In this document: piece after piece, positions 12,831 to 23,914 of the stretch
How positions within the stretch are numbered: the stretch's first letter is position 1
Layout of the letters: the number at the start of each line of letters is the position of its first letter
Translations under genes and position numbers: made by a program
Notes under the pieces: generated by a model
The model's database searches: none
Told to the model about the DNA's origin: nothing
Seen by the model: the letters and a program-made list of their open reading frames with translations, nothing else
Assembly: GCA_003265685.1 (NCBI GenBank)
Contig: QJOU01000052.1
Span: 1-63,286 of the forward strand
Source: Piscinibacter caeni
GTDB lineage: Bacteria > Pseudomonadota > Gammaproteobacteria > Burkholderiales > Burkholderiaceae_C
Direction: 5' to 3'
DNA: 63,286 bases

Positions 12831-13211
12831 TCAGACGGAGAAGCTGGAACCGCAGCCGCAGGTGGTGGTCGCGTTCGGGTTCTTGATCACGAACTGGGCA
12901 CCCTGCAGATCGTCCTTGTAGTCGATCTCGGCGCCGACCAGGTACTGCAGGCTCATCGCGTCGATCAGCAGCGTGACGCCGTTCTTCGTCATCTGCGTGT
13001 CGTCCTCGTTGACGACTTCGTCGAAGGTGAAGCCGTACTGGAAGCCCGAGCAGCCACCACCCTGGACGAAGACACGAAGCTTCAGGTCAGGGTTGCCTTC
13101 CTCGTCGACCAGTTCCTTGACCTTGCCGGCCGCGCTGTCGGTGAAGATGATCGGCGCCGGCGGCTCGTCCATCGGGACCGCGGTCTGGAGGTTCTCCGCC
13201 ACTGCACTCAT
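12831..13211 (-). CDS. erpA: Iron-sulfur cluster insertion protein ErpA
   Basis: 126 residues, A-type Fe-S carrier that hands [4Fe-4S] or [2Fe-2S] clusters to apoproteins. The three conserved cysteines are present: Cys54 in '[11 protein letters not shown]' and Cys118/Cys120 in 'TTCGCGSSF'. The ATG at 13211 was chosen because an AAGGAG ribosome-binding site stands seven bases before it; a GTG 18 bases upstream lies across that site and is unlikely. ErpA rather than IscA is inferred from the isolated location and the N-terminal extension. Confidence 0.93.
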   Translation of the reverse strand: MSAVAENLQTAVPMDEPPAPIIFTDSAAGKVKELVDEEGNPDLKLRVFVQGGGCSGFQYGFTFDEVVNEDDTQMTKNGVTLLIDAMSLQYLVGAEIDYKDDLQGAQFVIKNPNATTTCGCGSSFSV

Positions 13212-13248
13212 CGTCTGCTCCTTCGGCACCCTGCCGAGGCGCCGATTG

Positions 13249-13641
13249 TCACATGTTGGCCGCGGCCAGTTTCAACGATGGTTTTTCCTCGGCCTTGAGC
13301 GGGCGCAATTCGCCGTCGATCGTGGCGCCCTGATGCATCTCCAGCACCTCGTAGCGCACGTCACCGGTGATGCGCGCCTTGGGCTGCAGCTCGAGCAGGT
13401 CGGTCGACTGAATCGGACCGATGACCGTGCCGTTGACGATCACATGGCCGGCGATGACCTTGCCGGTGATGCGCGCCTTCTCGCTGATCACGAGGATGCT
13501 GTAGGCGTCGCCTTCGGACAGCACGTCGCCGATGACCTCGCCGTCGATGCGCAGGCCGTCGGCGAACTTCAGCTCGCCGTGGATCACGGTGCCCTCGCCG
13601 ATCAGCGTGCGGATGGGCGGTTGTTTCTTCTTGCCGAACAT
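13249..13641 (-). CDS. Bactofilin (polymer-forming cytoskeletal protein)
   Basis: 130 residues. After a short charged N-terminus (MFGKKKQPP) comes the right-handed beta-helix core: hydrophobic/glycine repeats such as '[19 protein letters not shown]' and '[18 protein letters not shown]'. Bactofilins polymerise without nucleotide and position wall enzymes, often M23 peptidases. Start at 13641 has a GGAGGG site eight bases upstream. It is followed by erpA and preceded by the DUF6776-like gene, all on the minus strand. Confidence 0.93.
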   Translation of the reverse strand: MFGKKKQPPIRTLIGEGTVIHGELKFADGLRIDGEVIGDVLSEGDAYSILVISEKARITGKVIAGHVIVNGTVIGPIQSTDLLELQPKARITGDVRYEVLEMHQGATIDGELRPLKAEEKPSLKLAAANM

Positions 13642-13666
13642 GCGCGGGTCCCTCCGGATCAAAGGA

Positions 13667-14380
13667 TTACATCTTCAGCGTGTGAGTTGCAAGAACCGAA
13701 CCGCGGCCATCGGTGACCTTTACTGTCACCGAGCGCACCTGCGCCAGCGGCGGGTGCTCGATCACGCCCTCGATGCGGCGGTACTGGCGCAGCTGCAGCG
13801 GCTTGGGGCCACCGGGCTCGGCCTGCACCCAGGGCTTGCCGTCCAGCGTCCCGCCGAGGCTGACCTCGAGCCGGCCGTTGAATTCACCACGCCCCTTGCC
13901 GGTCTGCATCAGCAGCAGCTGGTAACGAAGCTGACCGTTCCCGGCCTCCTCGGCCTGCAGCCCGCGCACGCTCAAGCCGCTGTCGCCGGTGCCTGCGGGC
14001 AGCAGGCGCTCGAAGAAGCCGAGATCGTTCTTCAACGCGAGGTTCTCGGATTCGACCTGCTTGAGCTGCTGGGCCAGCTTCTCCTGCGCCGCCCGTTCCG
14101 TCTTGAGCAGGCTGTCGACGCTGCTGGCGATCGCCAGGGCCTTCTCCCGCTCGGCACGCAGGTCGGCGACCTCGACGCGCAGCTGCGCCAGTTCTTCCTT
14201 GGCGCCGCGGTCCAGGCCGGCGATGTCCTTGCCGAACTCGAAGGCCCACAGCGCGATCGCTGCCGAGAAGCCGAGCGCCAGCGCCGCCACCGCCCAGCGC
14301 AAGGGCCAGGGCAGGTGGCTGCGGACGATCATCCTCGGCGCACTCACCGAGAGACGACGACGCAAGAGTTTCCAGCGCAT
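13667..14380 (-). CDS. Inner-membrane coiled-coil protein of unknown function (DUF6776-like)
   Basis: 237 residues. A basic N-terminus is followed by one membrane segment (about 27-48), a long coiled coil (about 60-125, rich in E/K/L heptads) and a C-terminal beta-rich domain (about 145-237). The shape resembles a proteobacterial family repeatedly found beside bactofilin and erpA genes, which suggests an envelope or cytoskeleton role; this is inference from context only. No catalytic motif is visible. Confidence 0.8.
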   Translation of the reverse strand: MRWKLLRRRLSVSAPRMIVRSHLPWPLRWAVAALALGFSAAIALWAFEFGKDIAGLDRGAKEELAQLRVEVADLRAEREKALAIASSVDSLLKTERAAQEKLAQQLKQVESENLALKNDLGFFERLLPAGTGDSGLSVRGLQAEEAGNGQLRYQLLLMQTGKGRGEFNGRLEVSLGGTLDGKPWVQAEPGGPKPLQLRQYRRIEGVIEHPPLAQVRSVTVKVTDGRGSVLATHTLKM

Positions 14381-14421
14381 CGCGTGGCGTGCTTCGTTTC
14401 GTCCACCGGCCGCGGAAACGA

Positions 14422-14447
14422 ACGAGGCCGCGCAGCGGCGGCCTCGT
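14422..14447 (-). terminator. Terminator of the rplM-rpsI operon
   Basis: A perfect 10-bp stem (acgaggccgc / gcggcctcgt) with a 6-base loop starts about 24 bases past the rpsI stop. On the minus strand it is followed by TCGTTTC, a weak T-rich tail. Confidence 0.7.
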
Positions 14448-14470
14448 CGTGACAGGGTCGGCGTGACGCC

Positions 14471-14863
14471 TCAGCGCTTGCTGAACTGCTTGCGGCGACG
14501 CGCGCCGTGCAGGCCGACCTTCTTGCGCTCGACCTCGCGCGCATCGCGCGTCACGAAGCCGGCCCGGCTGAGCTCGGGCTTGAGCGCCGCGTCGTAGTCG
14601 ATCAGCGCGCGGGTGATGCCGTGGCGCACCGCGCCGGCCTGGCCGGACTCGCCGCCGCCGTGCACGTTGACCTTGATGTCGAAGGCCGCGTCGTTGGCCG
14701 TCAGCAGCAGCGGCTGCTTGACGATCATGATCGAGGTCTGGCGGCCGAAGTACTGCTCGACCGGCCGGCCATTGACGAGGATCTGCCCCGTGCCCTTCTT
14801 GATGAACACGCGGGCCACCGACGATTTGCGGCGGCCGGTGCCGTAGTTCCAGTTTCCGATCAT
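14471..14863 (-). CDS. rpsI: 30S ribosomal protein S9
   Basis: 130 residues: [20 protein letters not shown], with the C-terminal RRRKQFSKR tail that reaches the ribosomal P site. Two ATGs stand in tandem (14866 and 14863); the second gives the usual betaproteobacterial start and better spacing from AAGGAG. It lies 9 bases after rplM, the normal L13-S9 pair. Confidence 0.97.
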   Translation of the reverse strand: MIGNWNYGTGRRKSSVARVFIKKGTGQILVNGRPVEQYFGRQTSIMIVKQPLLLTANDAAFDIKVNVHGGGESGQAGAVRHGITRALIDYDAALKPELSRAGFVTRDAREVERKKVGLHGARRRKQFSKR

Positions 14864-14872
14864 CACCGCTCC

Positions 14873-15301
14873 TTAGATCGCCAGCGCCTTGGGCTGCTGG
14901 GCGGTGTGCGGATGCGTGGCACCGGCATACACCTTCAGCTTCTTCACCATCGCGTAGCCCAGCGGGCCCTTCGGCAGCATGCCCTTGACCGCCTTCTCGA
15001 GCGCGCGCCCGGGATGCTTGGCCTGCATGTCCTTGAACTTGGTGCCGTAGATGCCGCCCGGGAAGCCGGAGTGGCGGTAATAGACCTTGTCCTCGGCCTT
15101 GTTGCCGGTGACGCGGATCTTGTCGGCATTGACGACGATGATGAAATCGCCGGTGTCGACGTGAGGCGTGTAGATGGCTTTGTGCTTGCCGCGCAGGCGG
15201 AGGGCGACTTCACTGGCCACCCGTCCGAGGACCTTGTCGGTCGCGTCAATCACAAACCACTCATGCGTCACTTCGGCCGGCTTGGCGCTGAAGGTTTTCA
15301 T
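14873..15301 (-). CDS. rplM: 50S ribosomal protein L13
   Basis: 142 residues beginning [20 protein letters not shown], with the L13 signature around '[18 protein letters not shown]'. First gene of rplM-rpsI. The frame is open upstream to 15523, but homologues start at this ATG. The 225 bases to the divergent acetyltransferase gene must hold promoters in both directions; no strong consensus was found. Confidence 0.97.
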   Translation of the reverse strand: MKTFSAKPAEVTHEWFVIDATDKVLGRVASEVALRLRGKHKAIYTPHVDTGDFIIVVNADKIRVTGNKAEDKVYYRHSGFPGGIYGTKFKDMQAKHPGRALEKAVKGMLPKGPLGYAMVKKLKVYAGATHPHTAQQPKALAI

Positions 15302-15526
15302 GGATGTGGGTCGTTGGTCGCCCCTGGGGCCGGATCGGCCCGGGCCCGCACAGGTGCCGCTTCTCGTGTGGCGGCCTCTGTCAGGCTCCCCGGCAGGGCA
15401 AAACGGAGAACCCGAAATGGTATCAGAAGTTCCTCGCCCAGGCGATGGCCGGGACGCGACGAGCACTGAGCAGGCGTCAATCGATTCGCGTAGACTGGGG
15501 TTAACCCTTACTGAGGAGGTCACTCA

Positions 15527-16252
15527 ATGACCTTGCCCCAAGACAGGCCGGCCACCGCCGTGCCGACACCGGGTCCACAAGACTCGGGCACACCCCCCGC
15601 TTCGTCCAGCACGCGCTGGGCCTGGGTGCCCACCCGATCGCTCGGCGCCAGGCACCGCGACCGGATCATGGCCCACCTCGTCGGGCTCGACGAGGCGGAT
15701 CGCTACCTGCGTTTCGGCTATGCGGCGACGGATGCGCAGATCGCCAAGTACGTCGACATGCTCGACTTCGACCGCGACGAGGTGTTCGGCATCTTCAATC
15801 GCCGGCTCGAGCTGATTGCGCTGGCTCACCTGGCCATGCCCGACGCCCCGACGACCCCGCCCGGCGGCGGCACGGCCGAGTTCGGCGTGTCGGTGGTTCG
15901 CAAGGCACGTGGCCGGGGCTTCGGCGCCCGGTTGTTCGAGCACGCGATGTTGCATGCCCGCAACCGCGGCGTGCAGACCTTGACGATCCACGCGCTGAGC
16001 GAAAACGCGGCGATGCTGAAGATCGCACGCAATGCAGGCGCCACCATCGAACGTGCCGGACCCGAATCCGAGGCCTGGGTACGCCTGCCGCCGGACACAT
16101 TGGCCTCGCACATGGAGCAGATCATGGGCGACCAGGCCGCGGAAGTGGACTATCACCTGAAGCTTCACGCCAACCAAATGGGCCGTCTTCTCGACATCGT
16201 CTCGGAAGTAAAGGCAAACTTGTCCAAGGCATCCCACATCGCCGGCGAGTAG
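15527..16252 (+). CDS. GNAT-family N-acetyltransferase
   Basis: 241 residues. An N-terminal tail of about 35 residues rich in P/S/T is followed by a GNAT fold; the acetyl-CoA loop is seen as 'VRKARGRGFGARLFEHA' (R-x-x-G-x-G/A pattern). A good GAGGAGGT ribosome-binding site precedes the ATG. The acceptor is unknown: it could be a protein, an antibiotic or a small amine. It is a single gene between rplM (divergent) and the DUF2726 gene. Confidence 0.85.
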   Translation: MTLPQDRPATAVPTPGPQDSGTPPASSSTRWAWVPTRSLGARHRDRIMAHLVGLDEADRYLRFGYAATDAQIAKYVDMLDFDRDEVFGIFNRRLELIALAHLAMPDAPTTPPGGGTAEFGVSVVRKARGRGFGARLFEHAMLHARNRGVQTLTIHALSENAAMLKIARNAGATIERAGPESEAWVRLPPDTLASHMEQIMGDQAAEVDYHLKLHANQMGRLLDIVSEVKANLSKASHIAGE

Positions 16253-16405
16253 TTCCCGGCGCGGTCCGACCCCGCGAACTCACCGCAGGCGGCCCCCGGG
16301 TCTGGGGCTCTCGCCCCGGCCAACGGCAACCGTAACATCCTGTACATTGCCGGCCGGGGCGCCTTGCCATCCTCTGCGCCCAGCAGCCAGCAGCGGGCCC
16401 TGAAG

Positions 16406-17200
16406 ATGCAAACCCCACCGTGGATCATCGTGACAGCAGCATTGGCAGGCTTCGCGCTTGCGGCGCTCGTCGGTTGGTGGTGGCAGCGTCGTCCGCCGAA
16501 ACCGATTCCGCTTCCGACCGACTGGTCCCTCTCCTCCAGACCGGTGTTCTCGACCGACGAGCGGCGCGTCTACCGCCTGCTGCGCGAGGCCTTGCCGCAC
16601 CACATCATCCTGTCCAAGCTGCCCTTGGTGCGATTCAGCCAGCCGGTGGATCCGGGCCGGGTGCGGTTCTGGTACGACCTGCTGGGGTCGATCCACGTCA
16701 CCTTTGCCGTGTGCAGTGCCAATGGCCGGGTGCTGGCGGCGGTCGACCTCGACACGGACCGCGGCAACTCGCGCCGGGTCATGCAGATCAAGCAGGCGGT
16801 GCTCGGCGCCTGCCGAGTGCGCTACCTGCGTTGCCCGGTGGATCACCTGCCGTCGGTGGCCGAGTTGCAGTTGCTCGTGCCGCAGTCGGGCTCCACGCCG
16901 CGTGCGCCGCAGGCCGTGCCGGCGTCGGCTCCAACGCTGGACCAGGCGCGTGATTCGCTGTCCAGCACGGTGGCGACCCGGCGCGCGGCGCGCACCGCGC
17001 TGTGGCAGGACTCGACGCTGTTCCAGGATTCCTTCTTTGCGCCGGACACCCGACCGGACGGCTTCTCCGGCAGCGAGTTCGGCAGCCTGGCCGGTCCGCG
17101 CACAGTGCCGGGACCGGCGCGCGCCAGCGATGACGCGGGCGACGACATCGCCGGCGTGGTGGTCGACAACCCTCACCCGTCGGCGCCCTCGCGCTTCTGA
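16406..17200 (+). CDS. DUF2726 domain membrane-anchored protein
   Basis: 264 residues. An N-terminal membrane segment (about 7-25, ending in WWWQRR) is followed by a compact domain (about 45-160: 'FSTDERRVYRLLREALPHH', 'VTFAVCSANGRVLAAVDLD') that resembles DUF2726, a restriction-endonuclease-like fold, and then a disordered S/A/P-rich tail. Many DUF2726 proteins have unclear roles in DNA or nucleoid processes; nothing here proves activity. ATG at 16406 chosen because it starts the membrane segment; the ribosome-binding site is weak. Confidence 0.75.
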   Translation: MQTPPWIIVTAALAGFALAALVGWWWQRRPPKPIPLPTDWSLSSRPVFSTDERRVYRLLREALPHHIILSKLPLVRFSQPVDPGRVRFWYDLLGSIHVTFAVCSANGRVLAAVDLDTDRGNSRRVMQIKQAVLGACRVRYLRCPVDHLPSVAELQLLVPQSGSTPRAPQAVPASAPTLDQARDSLSSTVATRRAARTALWQDSTLFQDSFFAPDTRPDGFSGSEFGSLAGPRTVPGPARASDDAGDDIAGVVVDNPHPSAPSRF

Positions 17201-17226
17201 ACCCCGCGCCCCGCGTAGGATGCGGG

Positions 17227-18288
17227 ATGCCCCCGCCCGACGCCGCACCTTCCGTCACCCCGTTCGCCGCCCTGCTGCCCGAGACCGTGCTCGACGCGCT
17301 CGACGCCGTCGGCCTGCGCGGCGATGGACGGCTGATCCAGCTGAACTCCTACGAGAACCGCGTCTTCCAGGTCTTCCTGGAAGACGGCCGGGTGGTGGTG
17401 GCGAAGTTCTACCGCCCGGGCCGCTGGAGCGACGCGCAGATCCTGGAGGAGCACGCCTTCGCCGCCGAGCTGGCCGCACAGGAGATCCCGCTCGCCGCGC
17501 CCTGGCCGCTGCAGGCGGACGCGTCCTCGTTGCATGCCGACCACCTGACACCCTGCGGGCCCACGCTGGCGAGCTTCGCCACGCCCGACGGGCCCTACCG
17601 CTTCGCCGTGGCGGAGCGCCGCGCCGGGCGCGCGCCCGAAACCGAGAACCTGGAGGTGCTGGAATGGATCGGCCGCTTCCTCGGCCGCATCCATGCCGTC
17701 GGTGCCGTGCGCCCCTTCGATCATCGCCTGACGCTGGACGTGGCCGGCTTCGGCCACGGCGCACGCAACGCGCTGCTGGCGATGGACTGCATTCCGCCGG
17801 ACGCGCGGCCGGCGTGGGAGCACACCAGCGCCGACGCGCTCGCGGCCGTGCAGCAGGCCTTCGACACCCTGCCCGAGCTGCGGCACCTGCGCCTGCACGG
17901 CGACTGCCACCTCGGCAACATCCTCTGGACCGAGGCCGGCCCGCATTTCGTCGACCTCGACGACGCGATGAACGGCCCGGCCGTGCAGGACCTGTGGATG
18001 CTGCTCGCCGGCCCGCGCACCGAGCGCGCGGGTCAGCTCGCCGCCATACTCGACGGCTACGAGCAGTTCATGGACTTCGACTGGCGCGAGCTGCGCCTGA
18101 TCGAGCCGCTGCGCACCCTGCGCATGATCCACCACAGCGCCTGGATCGCCCGGCGCTGGGCCGACCCGGCTTTCCCGATCGCCTTCCCGTGGTTCGAAAG
18201 CCCGGCCTACTGGAACGAGCAGACCACGCGGCTGCGCGTGCAGATCGAGGCGATGGCGGAGCCGCCGCTGGGCAGCCCCGCCGACTGA
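17227..18288 (+). CDS. srkA: Stress response serine/threonine kinase SrkA (YihE/RdoA)
   Basis: 353 residues, aminoglycoside-phosphotransferase-like fold. Catalytic loop 'LHGDCHLGNILW' (Asp and Asn present) and the metal-binding 'FVDLDDAMNGP' are intact; the N-terminal 'LNSYENRVFQVFLEDG' is typical of SrkA. In E. coli this kinase protects against envelope stress and programmed death. The start at 17227 lies 26 bases after the DUF2726 gene. Convergent with htpG. Confidence 0.93.
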   Translation: MPPPDAAPSVTPFAALLPETVLDALDAVGLRGDGRLIQLNSYENRVFQVFLEDGRVVVAKFYRPGRWSDAQILEEHAFAAELAAQEIPLAAPWPLQADASSLHADHLTPCGPTLASFATPDGPYRFAVAERRAGRAPETENLEVLEWIGRFLGRIHAVGAVRPFDHRLTLDVAGFGHGARNALLAMDCIPPDARPAWEHTSADALAAVQQAFDTLPELRHLRLHGDCHLGNILWTEAGPHFVDLDDAMNGPAVQDLWMLLAGPRTERAGQLAAILDGYEQFMDFDWRELRLIEPLRTLRMIHHSAWIARRWADPAFPIAFPWFESPAYWNEQTTRLRVQIEAMAEPPLGSPAD

Positions 18289-18298
18289 AGGCTGACGT

Positions 18299-20179
18299 TC
18301 AGGCCGTCAGCAGCGCGTTGACCCGCCGCACGTAGGCGGCCGGGTCCTCGAGCTGGCCGCCCTCGGCCAGCAGCGCCTGGTCGAACAGGATGTGCGCCAG
18401 GTCGTCGAAGTGCGCGCTGCCGTCCAGGCGCTTCACGAGCGCGTGCTCGGCATTCACCTCGAGGATGGGCTTGCCCTTGGGCGCGTCCTGGCCGGCCTGC
18501 TTGAGCAGGCGCGCGAGGTGGCCGCTGATGTCGCCCTCGTCCACCACCAGGCAGGCCGGCGAATCGACCAGGCGCGTCGTCACGCGCACGTCCTTGGCGC
18601 GGTCCTTCAGCGCCTCCTTCAGCTTCTCGAGCAGCGGCTTGAAGGCCTCGGCGGCTTCCTCGGTCTTCTTCTTCTCTTCCTCGTCCTGCAGCTTGCCGAG
18701 GTCCACCGCGCCCTTGGCCACGCTCTGCAGCGGCTTGCCGTCGAACTCGAACAGGTGGGCGAGCATCCACTCGTCGACCCGGTCGACCAGCAGCAGCACC
18801 TCGATGCCCTTCTTGCGGAAGATCTCCAGCTGCGGGCTGCTCTTCGCGGCGGAGAGCGTGTCGGCGGTGATGTAGTAGATCGCCTCCTGGCCGTCCTTCA
18901 TGCGCTTGACGTAGTCCGTCAGCGACACGCCTTCGTCCGCCTGCGTCGAGGCGAAGCGCAGCAGCTTGGCGAGGCGCTCCTGGTTGGCGTGGTCCTCGCC
19001 GACCCCTTCCTTCAGCACCGCGCCGAAGTCCTTCCAGAACTTCGCGTACTTCTCCCGCTCGGCCGCGTCCTCGCTGTCGGCCAGGCTCTCGAGCATCGAG
19101 AGCACGCGCTTGGTCGAGCCCTCGCGGATCGCCTTCACGTCGCGGCTTTCCTGCAGCAGCTCGCGGCTGACGTTCAGCGGCAGGTCGGCCGAATCGATCA
19201 CGCCCTTGACGAAGCGCAGGTACACCGGCATCAGCGCCTCGGCGTCGTCCATGATGAAGACGCGCTTGACGTACAGCTTCACGCCGCCGCGCTTGTCGCG
19301 GTTCCACAGGTCGAACGGCGCCTTCGCGGGGATGTAGAGCAGCTGGGTGTACTCGCTGCGGCCCTCGACGCGGTTGTGCGTGTAGGCCAGCGGTGCCTCG
19401 GTGTCGTAGGAGATCTGCTTGTAGAACTCCTCGTACTGCTCCCGCGTGATGTCGTTCTTCGCGCGGGCCCACAGCGCCGAGGCCTTGTTGACCGGCGCCC
19501 ACTCGTCGGTGAGCTTCTGCTGGCCGGCCTCGCTGTCCCATTCCTCCTTGCGCATCAGGATGGGCAGCGAGATGTGGTCGGAGTACTTGCCGATGATCGA
19601 GCGCAGCTTCCAGGACGCGAGGAATTCGTCCTCGCCCTCGCGCAGGTGCAGCGTCACGCTGGTGCCGCGTTCCGGGCGCGTGATGGTCTCGACCTCGAAG
19701 TCACCCGCGCCTTCGCTGGTCCAGCGCACACCCTCATCCGGCGTCAGGCCGGCGCGGCGTGATTCGACCGTGATGCGGTCGGCCACGATGAAGCCGCTGT
19801 AGAAGCCCACGCCGAACTGGCCGATCAGGTTGGCGTCCTTCTTCTGGTCGCCTTCCAGCTTGGCCATGAACTCGCGCGTGCCGCTCTTGGCGATGGTGCC
19901 GAGGTTGGCCACTGCCTCGCTCTCCGACAGGCCGATGCCGTTGTCGGTGATGGTGATGGTCTTGGCCTCGGGGTCGAACGCGACCCGCACCTCGAGGTTG
20001 GGCGTGTCCTCGTACAGCGCGGCGTCGTTCAGCGCCTCGAAACGCAGCTTGTCGCAGGCGTCCGACGCGTTGGAGATCAGCTCGCGCAGGAAGATCTCCT
20101 TGTTGGAGTACAGCGAGTGCGTGACGAGGTGCAGGATCTGCTTGACCTCGGCCTGGAAGGAGAGGGTCTGTTTGCTCAT
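18299..20179 (-). CDS. htpG: Chaperone protein HtpG (Hsp90)
   Basis: 626 residues, the usual bacterial Hsp90 length. GHKL ATPase motifs are present: '[14 protein letters not shown]', '[10 protein letters not shown]' and '[11 protein letters not shown]', followed by the middle and C-terminal dimerisation domains. The ATG at 20179 ([16 protein letters not shown]) fits homologues; ten extra upstream codons are open but lack support. No sigma-32 promoter could be identified with confidence. Confidence 0.97.
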   Translation of the reverse strand: MSKQTLSFQAEVKQILHLVTHSLYSNKEIFLRELISNASDACDKLRFEALNDAALYEDTPNLEVRVAFDPEAKTITITDNGIGLSESEAVANLGTIAKSGTREFMAKLEGDQKKDANLIGQFGVGFYSGFIVADRITVESRRAGLTPDEGVRWTSEGAGDFEVETITRPERGTSVTLHLREGEDEFLASWKLRSIIGKYSDHISLPILMRKEEWDSEAGQQKLTDEWAPVNKASALWARAKNDITREQYEEFYKQISYDTEAPLAYTHNRVEGRSEYTQLLYIPAKAPFDLWNRDKRGGVKLYVKRVFIMDDAEALMPVYLRFVKGVIDSADLPLNVSRELLQESRDVKAIREGSTKRVLSMLESLADSEDAAEREKYAKFWKDFGAVLKEGVGEDHANQERLAKLLRFASTQADEGVSLTDYVKRMKDGQEAIYYITADTLSAAKSSPQLEIFRKKGIEVLLLVDRVDEWMLAHLFEFDGKPLQSVAKGAVDLGKLQDEEEKKKTEEAAEAFKPLLEKLKEALKDRAKDVRVTTRLVDSPACLVVDEGDISGHLARLLKQAGQDAPKGKPILEVNAEHALVKRLDGSAHFDDLAHILFDQALLAEGGQLEDPAAYVRRVNALLTA

Positions 20180-20238
20180 GGTCTGGGAATGCGTTGCCCG
20201 CCGGTCCACCCGCCGGCGGACCGGAGTATGGGGGCACC

Positions 20239-20261
20239 GCCCGGGCTTTCAAGGCCCGGGC
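20239..20261 (-). terminator. Hairpin after pulA, upstream of htpG
   Basis: An 8-bp GCCCGGGC stem repeated as an inverted repeat around a TTTCAAG loop, 17 bases past the pullulanase stop. No T-run follows on the minus strand, so termination strength is uncertain. Confidence 0.5.
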
Positions 20262-20277
20262 GATCCACACCCTCAGC

Positions 20278-23200
20278 TCACTCCAGCACCCAGACGACCG
20301 CGCTGCGCGGCGGCACGGTGAAGGCGCCGCTGGCCGCGTCGTAGCGCGCGTCGTTGGCGGCGCGCCGGTCGGCCGCGCCGGGCGCGCGCTGCACCGGATG
20401 CAGCGCCCACGCCTTGCCCTTGTCGGCGTCGATCGTGACCGTCTGCGCCACCTTGTCGACATTGACGAGGTAGAGCACCTCCTTGAAGCGCGCCCCCGGA
20501 TAACCGTTGCCATCCAGGTGGCCGGCCAGCACGGTCGGCACCTGGCCCGAGCCGATGTTGCGGAAGGCCAGGCGGGCCTTCACGTCATCGGCCGTGCGCA
20601 ACCGGAAAAGCGTGGAGCTGCCGCGGATCGCCAGCAGGTCGCGGAAGGCGTCGCGGGTCCAGGCGATGTTCTCGGGCGCCGGCTTCAGGTCGGCGTTCGC
20701 CAGCCGCGGCTTGATCAGGAACCAGTTGTCGCCGTTGTCGCCCTGGGGCGGCGCGCCGGTGCCGAAGTAGTTGTCCTGGTAGCTCCAATCCAGCCGGTTG
20801 AACCAGTCGCCCGAGTTGTAGCTGTTGCGGTCCATCGACTTGCTGCGCAAGGTGTCCACGCCGGCATGGAAGTAGGCGATGCCCTGGCTGAAGGCATTGA
20901 TCGCCGCACCCAGCATCTGCACGCGCGCCCGGTCTTCCTTGCTCGTGGCCAGCGGCAGCTTGTAGGCGCTGATGTCGAACAGCGTCTGGTTGTCGTGGTT
21001 CTCGACGTAGTTCACCACCTCGGCCGGGCTGGTGACGTAACCCGCCGGCTGGCCGTTGTAGTCGAGCGATTCGAGCGTGCGCTGCTCGTCCCAGTGCGTG
21101 GTCAGCACGTAGTCGCGGATCGAGCCGGCCAGGCCCACCTTGATGATGTCGGCGGACCACATCAGGTCCGTCTTGCTCTTGTTGCCGCCGCTGCCGTTGT
21201 CGTCGTACCAGAGGCCGCTGATGTAGCCCTGGTTCTTCACCAGGCTGTCGCCGCCGTCGAACGGCCCGCCGCCGCGCACGTGGTCGCGCGCGCGATCGCT
21301 GAAGGTGGCGATGCCCGAGCCGTTGAGCGAGAGCTGCGAGGCCTGCACGAAGCGCGCGCCGTTGGCCACCTCGCCGAAGTTCCAGCCCTCGCCGATCAGC
21401 TGCACCGGGCGGCCGGCGGCCTTGTCGACCGTCTTCTTCAGCTGCTCCATCACCGCGCGCGGCTGGTGCGCCATCAGGTCGAAGCGGAAGGAGTCGATGC
21501 GGTACTGCGTCGCCCAGGTCTTCACCGAGTCGATCATGAGCTTGCCCATCATCAGGTTCTCGGTCGCGGTGTTCTCGCAGCAGGTCGAGCGCTCGACGTT
21601 GCCGCTGCCATCGAGCCGGTGGTAGTAGCCCGGCACGATGCGGTCGAGCACCGCCTTGTCGTTCTGCCCCGAGGCCGACGTGTGGTTGTAGACCACGTCC
21701 ATGCCCACCCGCAGGCCGGCACGGTGCAGCGCCATCACCATCTGGCGGAACTCGACGATGCGCCTGGCGCCATCGGCCGCATCGCTGGCGTAGCTGCCCT
21801 CGGGCACCGTGTAGTGGAACGGGTCGTAGCCCCAGTTGAAGCAGTCGGCATCGCGCACCGCGTTCACCGCGGCCTGCTGCGTCTCGGCATCGGGTGCGTC
21901 GTTCGGGATCGCCGGCGTCACGCAGCCCTTCTCGGGCACCGACGCGATGTCGAACACCGGCAGCAGGTGCACGTCGGTCAGCCCGGCATGCGCGAGCGCG
22001 TGCAGGTGGCGCATGCCGTTCGACGCCGGGTAGGTGAACGCGCGGTACTTGCCGCGGTCCGCCAGCGGCACCGTCGGGTCGTTGACCGAGAAGTCGCGCA
22101 CGTGCAACTCGTAGATCGACATGTCGGTCTGCGCCGGGATGCGCGGGGCGCGGTGCTGGTCCCAGCCCGCGGGCTTGAGCGCGCGATCGTCCAGGTCGGC
22201 GATGTAGCTGCGTGCGGAATCGGTGGTCAGCCCGATCGAGTACGGGTCGGTGACGAGGTTGCGCACGAGGCCGGTGCCGCGCACGAACACCTGCACGGCG
22301 TAGCGGTAGTAGCCGCCTTCGACCTGCGGGCGCTGCGCGCTCCAGATGCCGGTGTCCGGGTTGAAGCGCATCGGCTCGGCCGCGCGCGCCGGGCCGTCGC
22401 CGCTACCGTAGAGGCACAGCTGCACCTTCTGCGCGGTCGGCGCCCAGAGCTTGAAGTGCGCCGAGCGGCCGTGCAGCTCGACACCCAGGTCGTCTTCGCG
22501 CGCCGCGCGGGCGAAGGCCGCATCCAGCGCGCCGGGCAGCTGCGCGGTCGTCGCGTTCTGCACCTTGCCCTGCGCATCTTCCTGCACCAGCACCAGCTGG
22601 CTCGCGAGCAGGCTGTGCGCGAGGCGCTGCGCATCGCGCCGCGAGACCGAGAGTACCGCCCCCGGGGCGACGAACTTGAAGCGTGTCGCCACGTCGCCGG
22701 GCACGCCGGCGGTGTTCACGGCCAGCGTGATCGCGCCGTCCGCACCGCTCACGGCCGCATCACGTGCCGCGACGATCTGCCCGCGCGCCGAGTGGTAGAG
22801 CTTGAACGTGCCCGACACATCCACCTTCGGCCACTGCAGCAGCCGGTCGGTCAGCCAGTAGGCCCGTGCGTCGGTGGTCGAGACCTGGCGCAGATCCGGC
22901 TCGCGGTAGAACACCTGCGGCGTCTCCTGCACCAGCCAGATGTCCGCCACGCCGTTGACCGCGGTGAGGTTGGCGTAGGCGACGCGGACGTTGTCGCTCC
23001 AGCCGTCCTTGTTGCCGCTGCCGCCGTTCGGGTTGTCCGGCGTGCCGTGGATGATGAACTCGACCGAGCTGCGCGAGGCATCGTCCTTCGGGTTCAGCAC
23101 CGGCAGCTCGAACACGATCTCGTTGGCGCTCGTGGCCGCATAGCCCGGCATCGAGGCGAAGCGCACCGGGTTCTCCCACACGTTCAGCGTCAGGCCCGGC

Positions 23201-23865
23201 AGGCGCGCCGCATCGATGCGGCTGGTGTCCCACAGGTGCAGGCCCCAGGGCGCGAAGTTCGCGTCGAAGCGGCGGTAGTGCACGCGCAGCGTGTTCAGGT
23301 CGAGCGAGGCGAGTGCGTCCGGGTTCGTGCGGTAGACCGTGCCCTCGCCGGACTTGAGCCAGAGCTCGTCGCCGTCGGCGAACTTCCAGATCCGGTCCAA
23401 CCCCGGCGGGTCGCCGTCGGCGCTGGGCTTGTGCACGATGAAGCCGAAGCCCGCCGCATCGCTGCGGAACACGCTCGCATCAATCAGCCAATAGGCGCCG
23501 TAGGCATCCGTGCCGGCCTGCGGCAGCGGGTTGGGCCAGCTGACGTTCGGGTAGTCGGCGATGTAGGCATTGGCGGCATTCACCTGCCAGACATGCAGGC
23601 CGAAGTCGGCGTAGTTGCCGTCGGCACGCTGGTAGTGCACCTTGACCTGGCCGCTCGGCGCCGGCGTGGGCGGCGTGGGCACGGCGGCCAGCACGGTGGA
23701 GAGGTTGGCCGCGTTGCACACCGCCAGGTCATCGCCCCGCCCGGCATGCTGTGCCGTGGCGCGCTCGTCGAGCGCGGTCGCGCTGCCGTCATCGCCGCCA
23801 CCACATCCGGCCAGCAGGGCCAGCAGCAGCACCAGTCCGAAACGCCAACTCGTCGCGATGCCCAT
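20278..23865 (-). CDS. pulA: Pullulanase-type alpha-1,6-glucosidase, lipoprotein (GH13)
   Basis: 1195 residues; cleaves alpha-1,6 branches of pullulan and starch at the cell surface. The signal peptide ends in the lipobox 'LLAGC' (Cys21). Two pullulanase-associated starch-binding domains follow ('[20 protein letters not shown]' near 85, '[20 protein letters not shown]' near 200), then the N2/CBM48 region and the GH13 barrel. Catalytic signatures: 'YNHTSASG', nucleophile Asp in 'SFRFDLMAH', acid/base Glu in '[10 protein letters not shown]', transition-state Asp in '[10 protein letters not shown]', and the pullulanase 'NWGYDP'. ATG at 23865 has a nearby AGGAGA; the frame is open 13 codons further. 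Divergent from an amylase lipoprotein, so the two form a starch-use locus. Confidence 0.95.
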   Translation of the reverse strand: MGIATSWRFGLVLLLALLAGCGGGDDGSATALDERATAQHAGRGDDLAVCNAANLSTVLAAVPTPPTPAPSGQVKVHYQRADGNYADFGLHVWQVNAANAYIADYPNVSWPNPLPQAGTDAYGAYWLIDASVFRSDAAGFGFIVHKPSADGDPPGLDRIWKFADGDELWLKSGEGTVYRTNPDALASLDLNTLRVHYRRFDANFAPWGLHLWDTSRIDAARLPGLTLNVWENPVRFASMPGYAATSANEIVFELPVLNPKDDASRSSVEFIIHGTPDNPNGGSGNKDGWSDNVRVAYANLTAVNGVADIWLVQETPQVFYREPDLRQVSTTDARAYWLTDRLLQWPKVDVSGTFKLYHSARGQIVAARDAAVSGADGAITLAVNTAGVPGDVATRFKFVAPGAVLSVSRRDAQRLAHSLLASQLVLVQEDAQGKVQNATTAQLPGALDAAFARAAREDDLGVELHGRSAHFKLWAPTAQKVQLCLYGSGDGPARAAEPMRFNPDTGIWSAQRPQVEGGYYRYAVQVFVRGTGLVRNLVTDPYSIGLTTDSARSYIADLDDRALKPAGWDQHRAPRIPAQTDMSIYELHVRDFSVNDPTVPLADRGKYRAFTYPASNGMRHLHALAHAGLTDVHLLPVFDIASVPEKGCVTPAIPNDAPDAETQQAAVNAVRDADCFNWGYDPFHYTVPEGSYASDAADGARRIVEFRQMVMALHRAGLRVGMDVVYNHTSASGQNDKAVLDRIVPGYYHRLDGSGNVERSTCCENTATENLMMGKLMIDSVKTWATQYRIDSFRFDLMAHQPRAVMEQLKKTVDKAAGRPVQLIGEGWNFGEVANGARFVQASQLSLNGSGIATFSDRARDHVRGGGPFDGGDSLVKNQGYISGLWYDDNGSGGNKSKTDLMWSADIIKVGLAGSIRDYVLTTHWDEQRTLESLDYNGQPAGYVTSPAEVVNYVENHDNQTLFDISAYKLPLATSKEDRARVQMLGAAINAFSQGIAYFHAGVDTLRSKSMDRNSYNSGDWFNRLDWSYQDNYFGTGAPPQGDNGDNWFLIKPRLANADLKPAPENIAWTRDAFRDLLAIRGSSTLFRLRTADDVKARLAFRNIGSGQVPTVLAGHLDGNGYPGARFKEVLYLVNVDKVAQTVTIDADKGKAWALHPVQRAPGAADRRAANDARYDAASGAFTVPPRSAVVWVLE

Positions 23866-23914
23866 GGCCGTCTCCTGGCCCGCCGAAGGTGGCGGGGAAA
23901 GCATGGTATTGAAG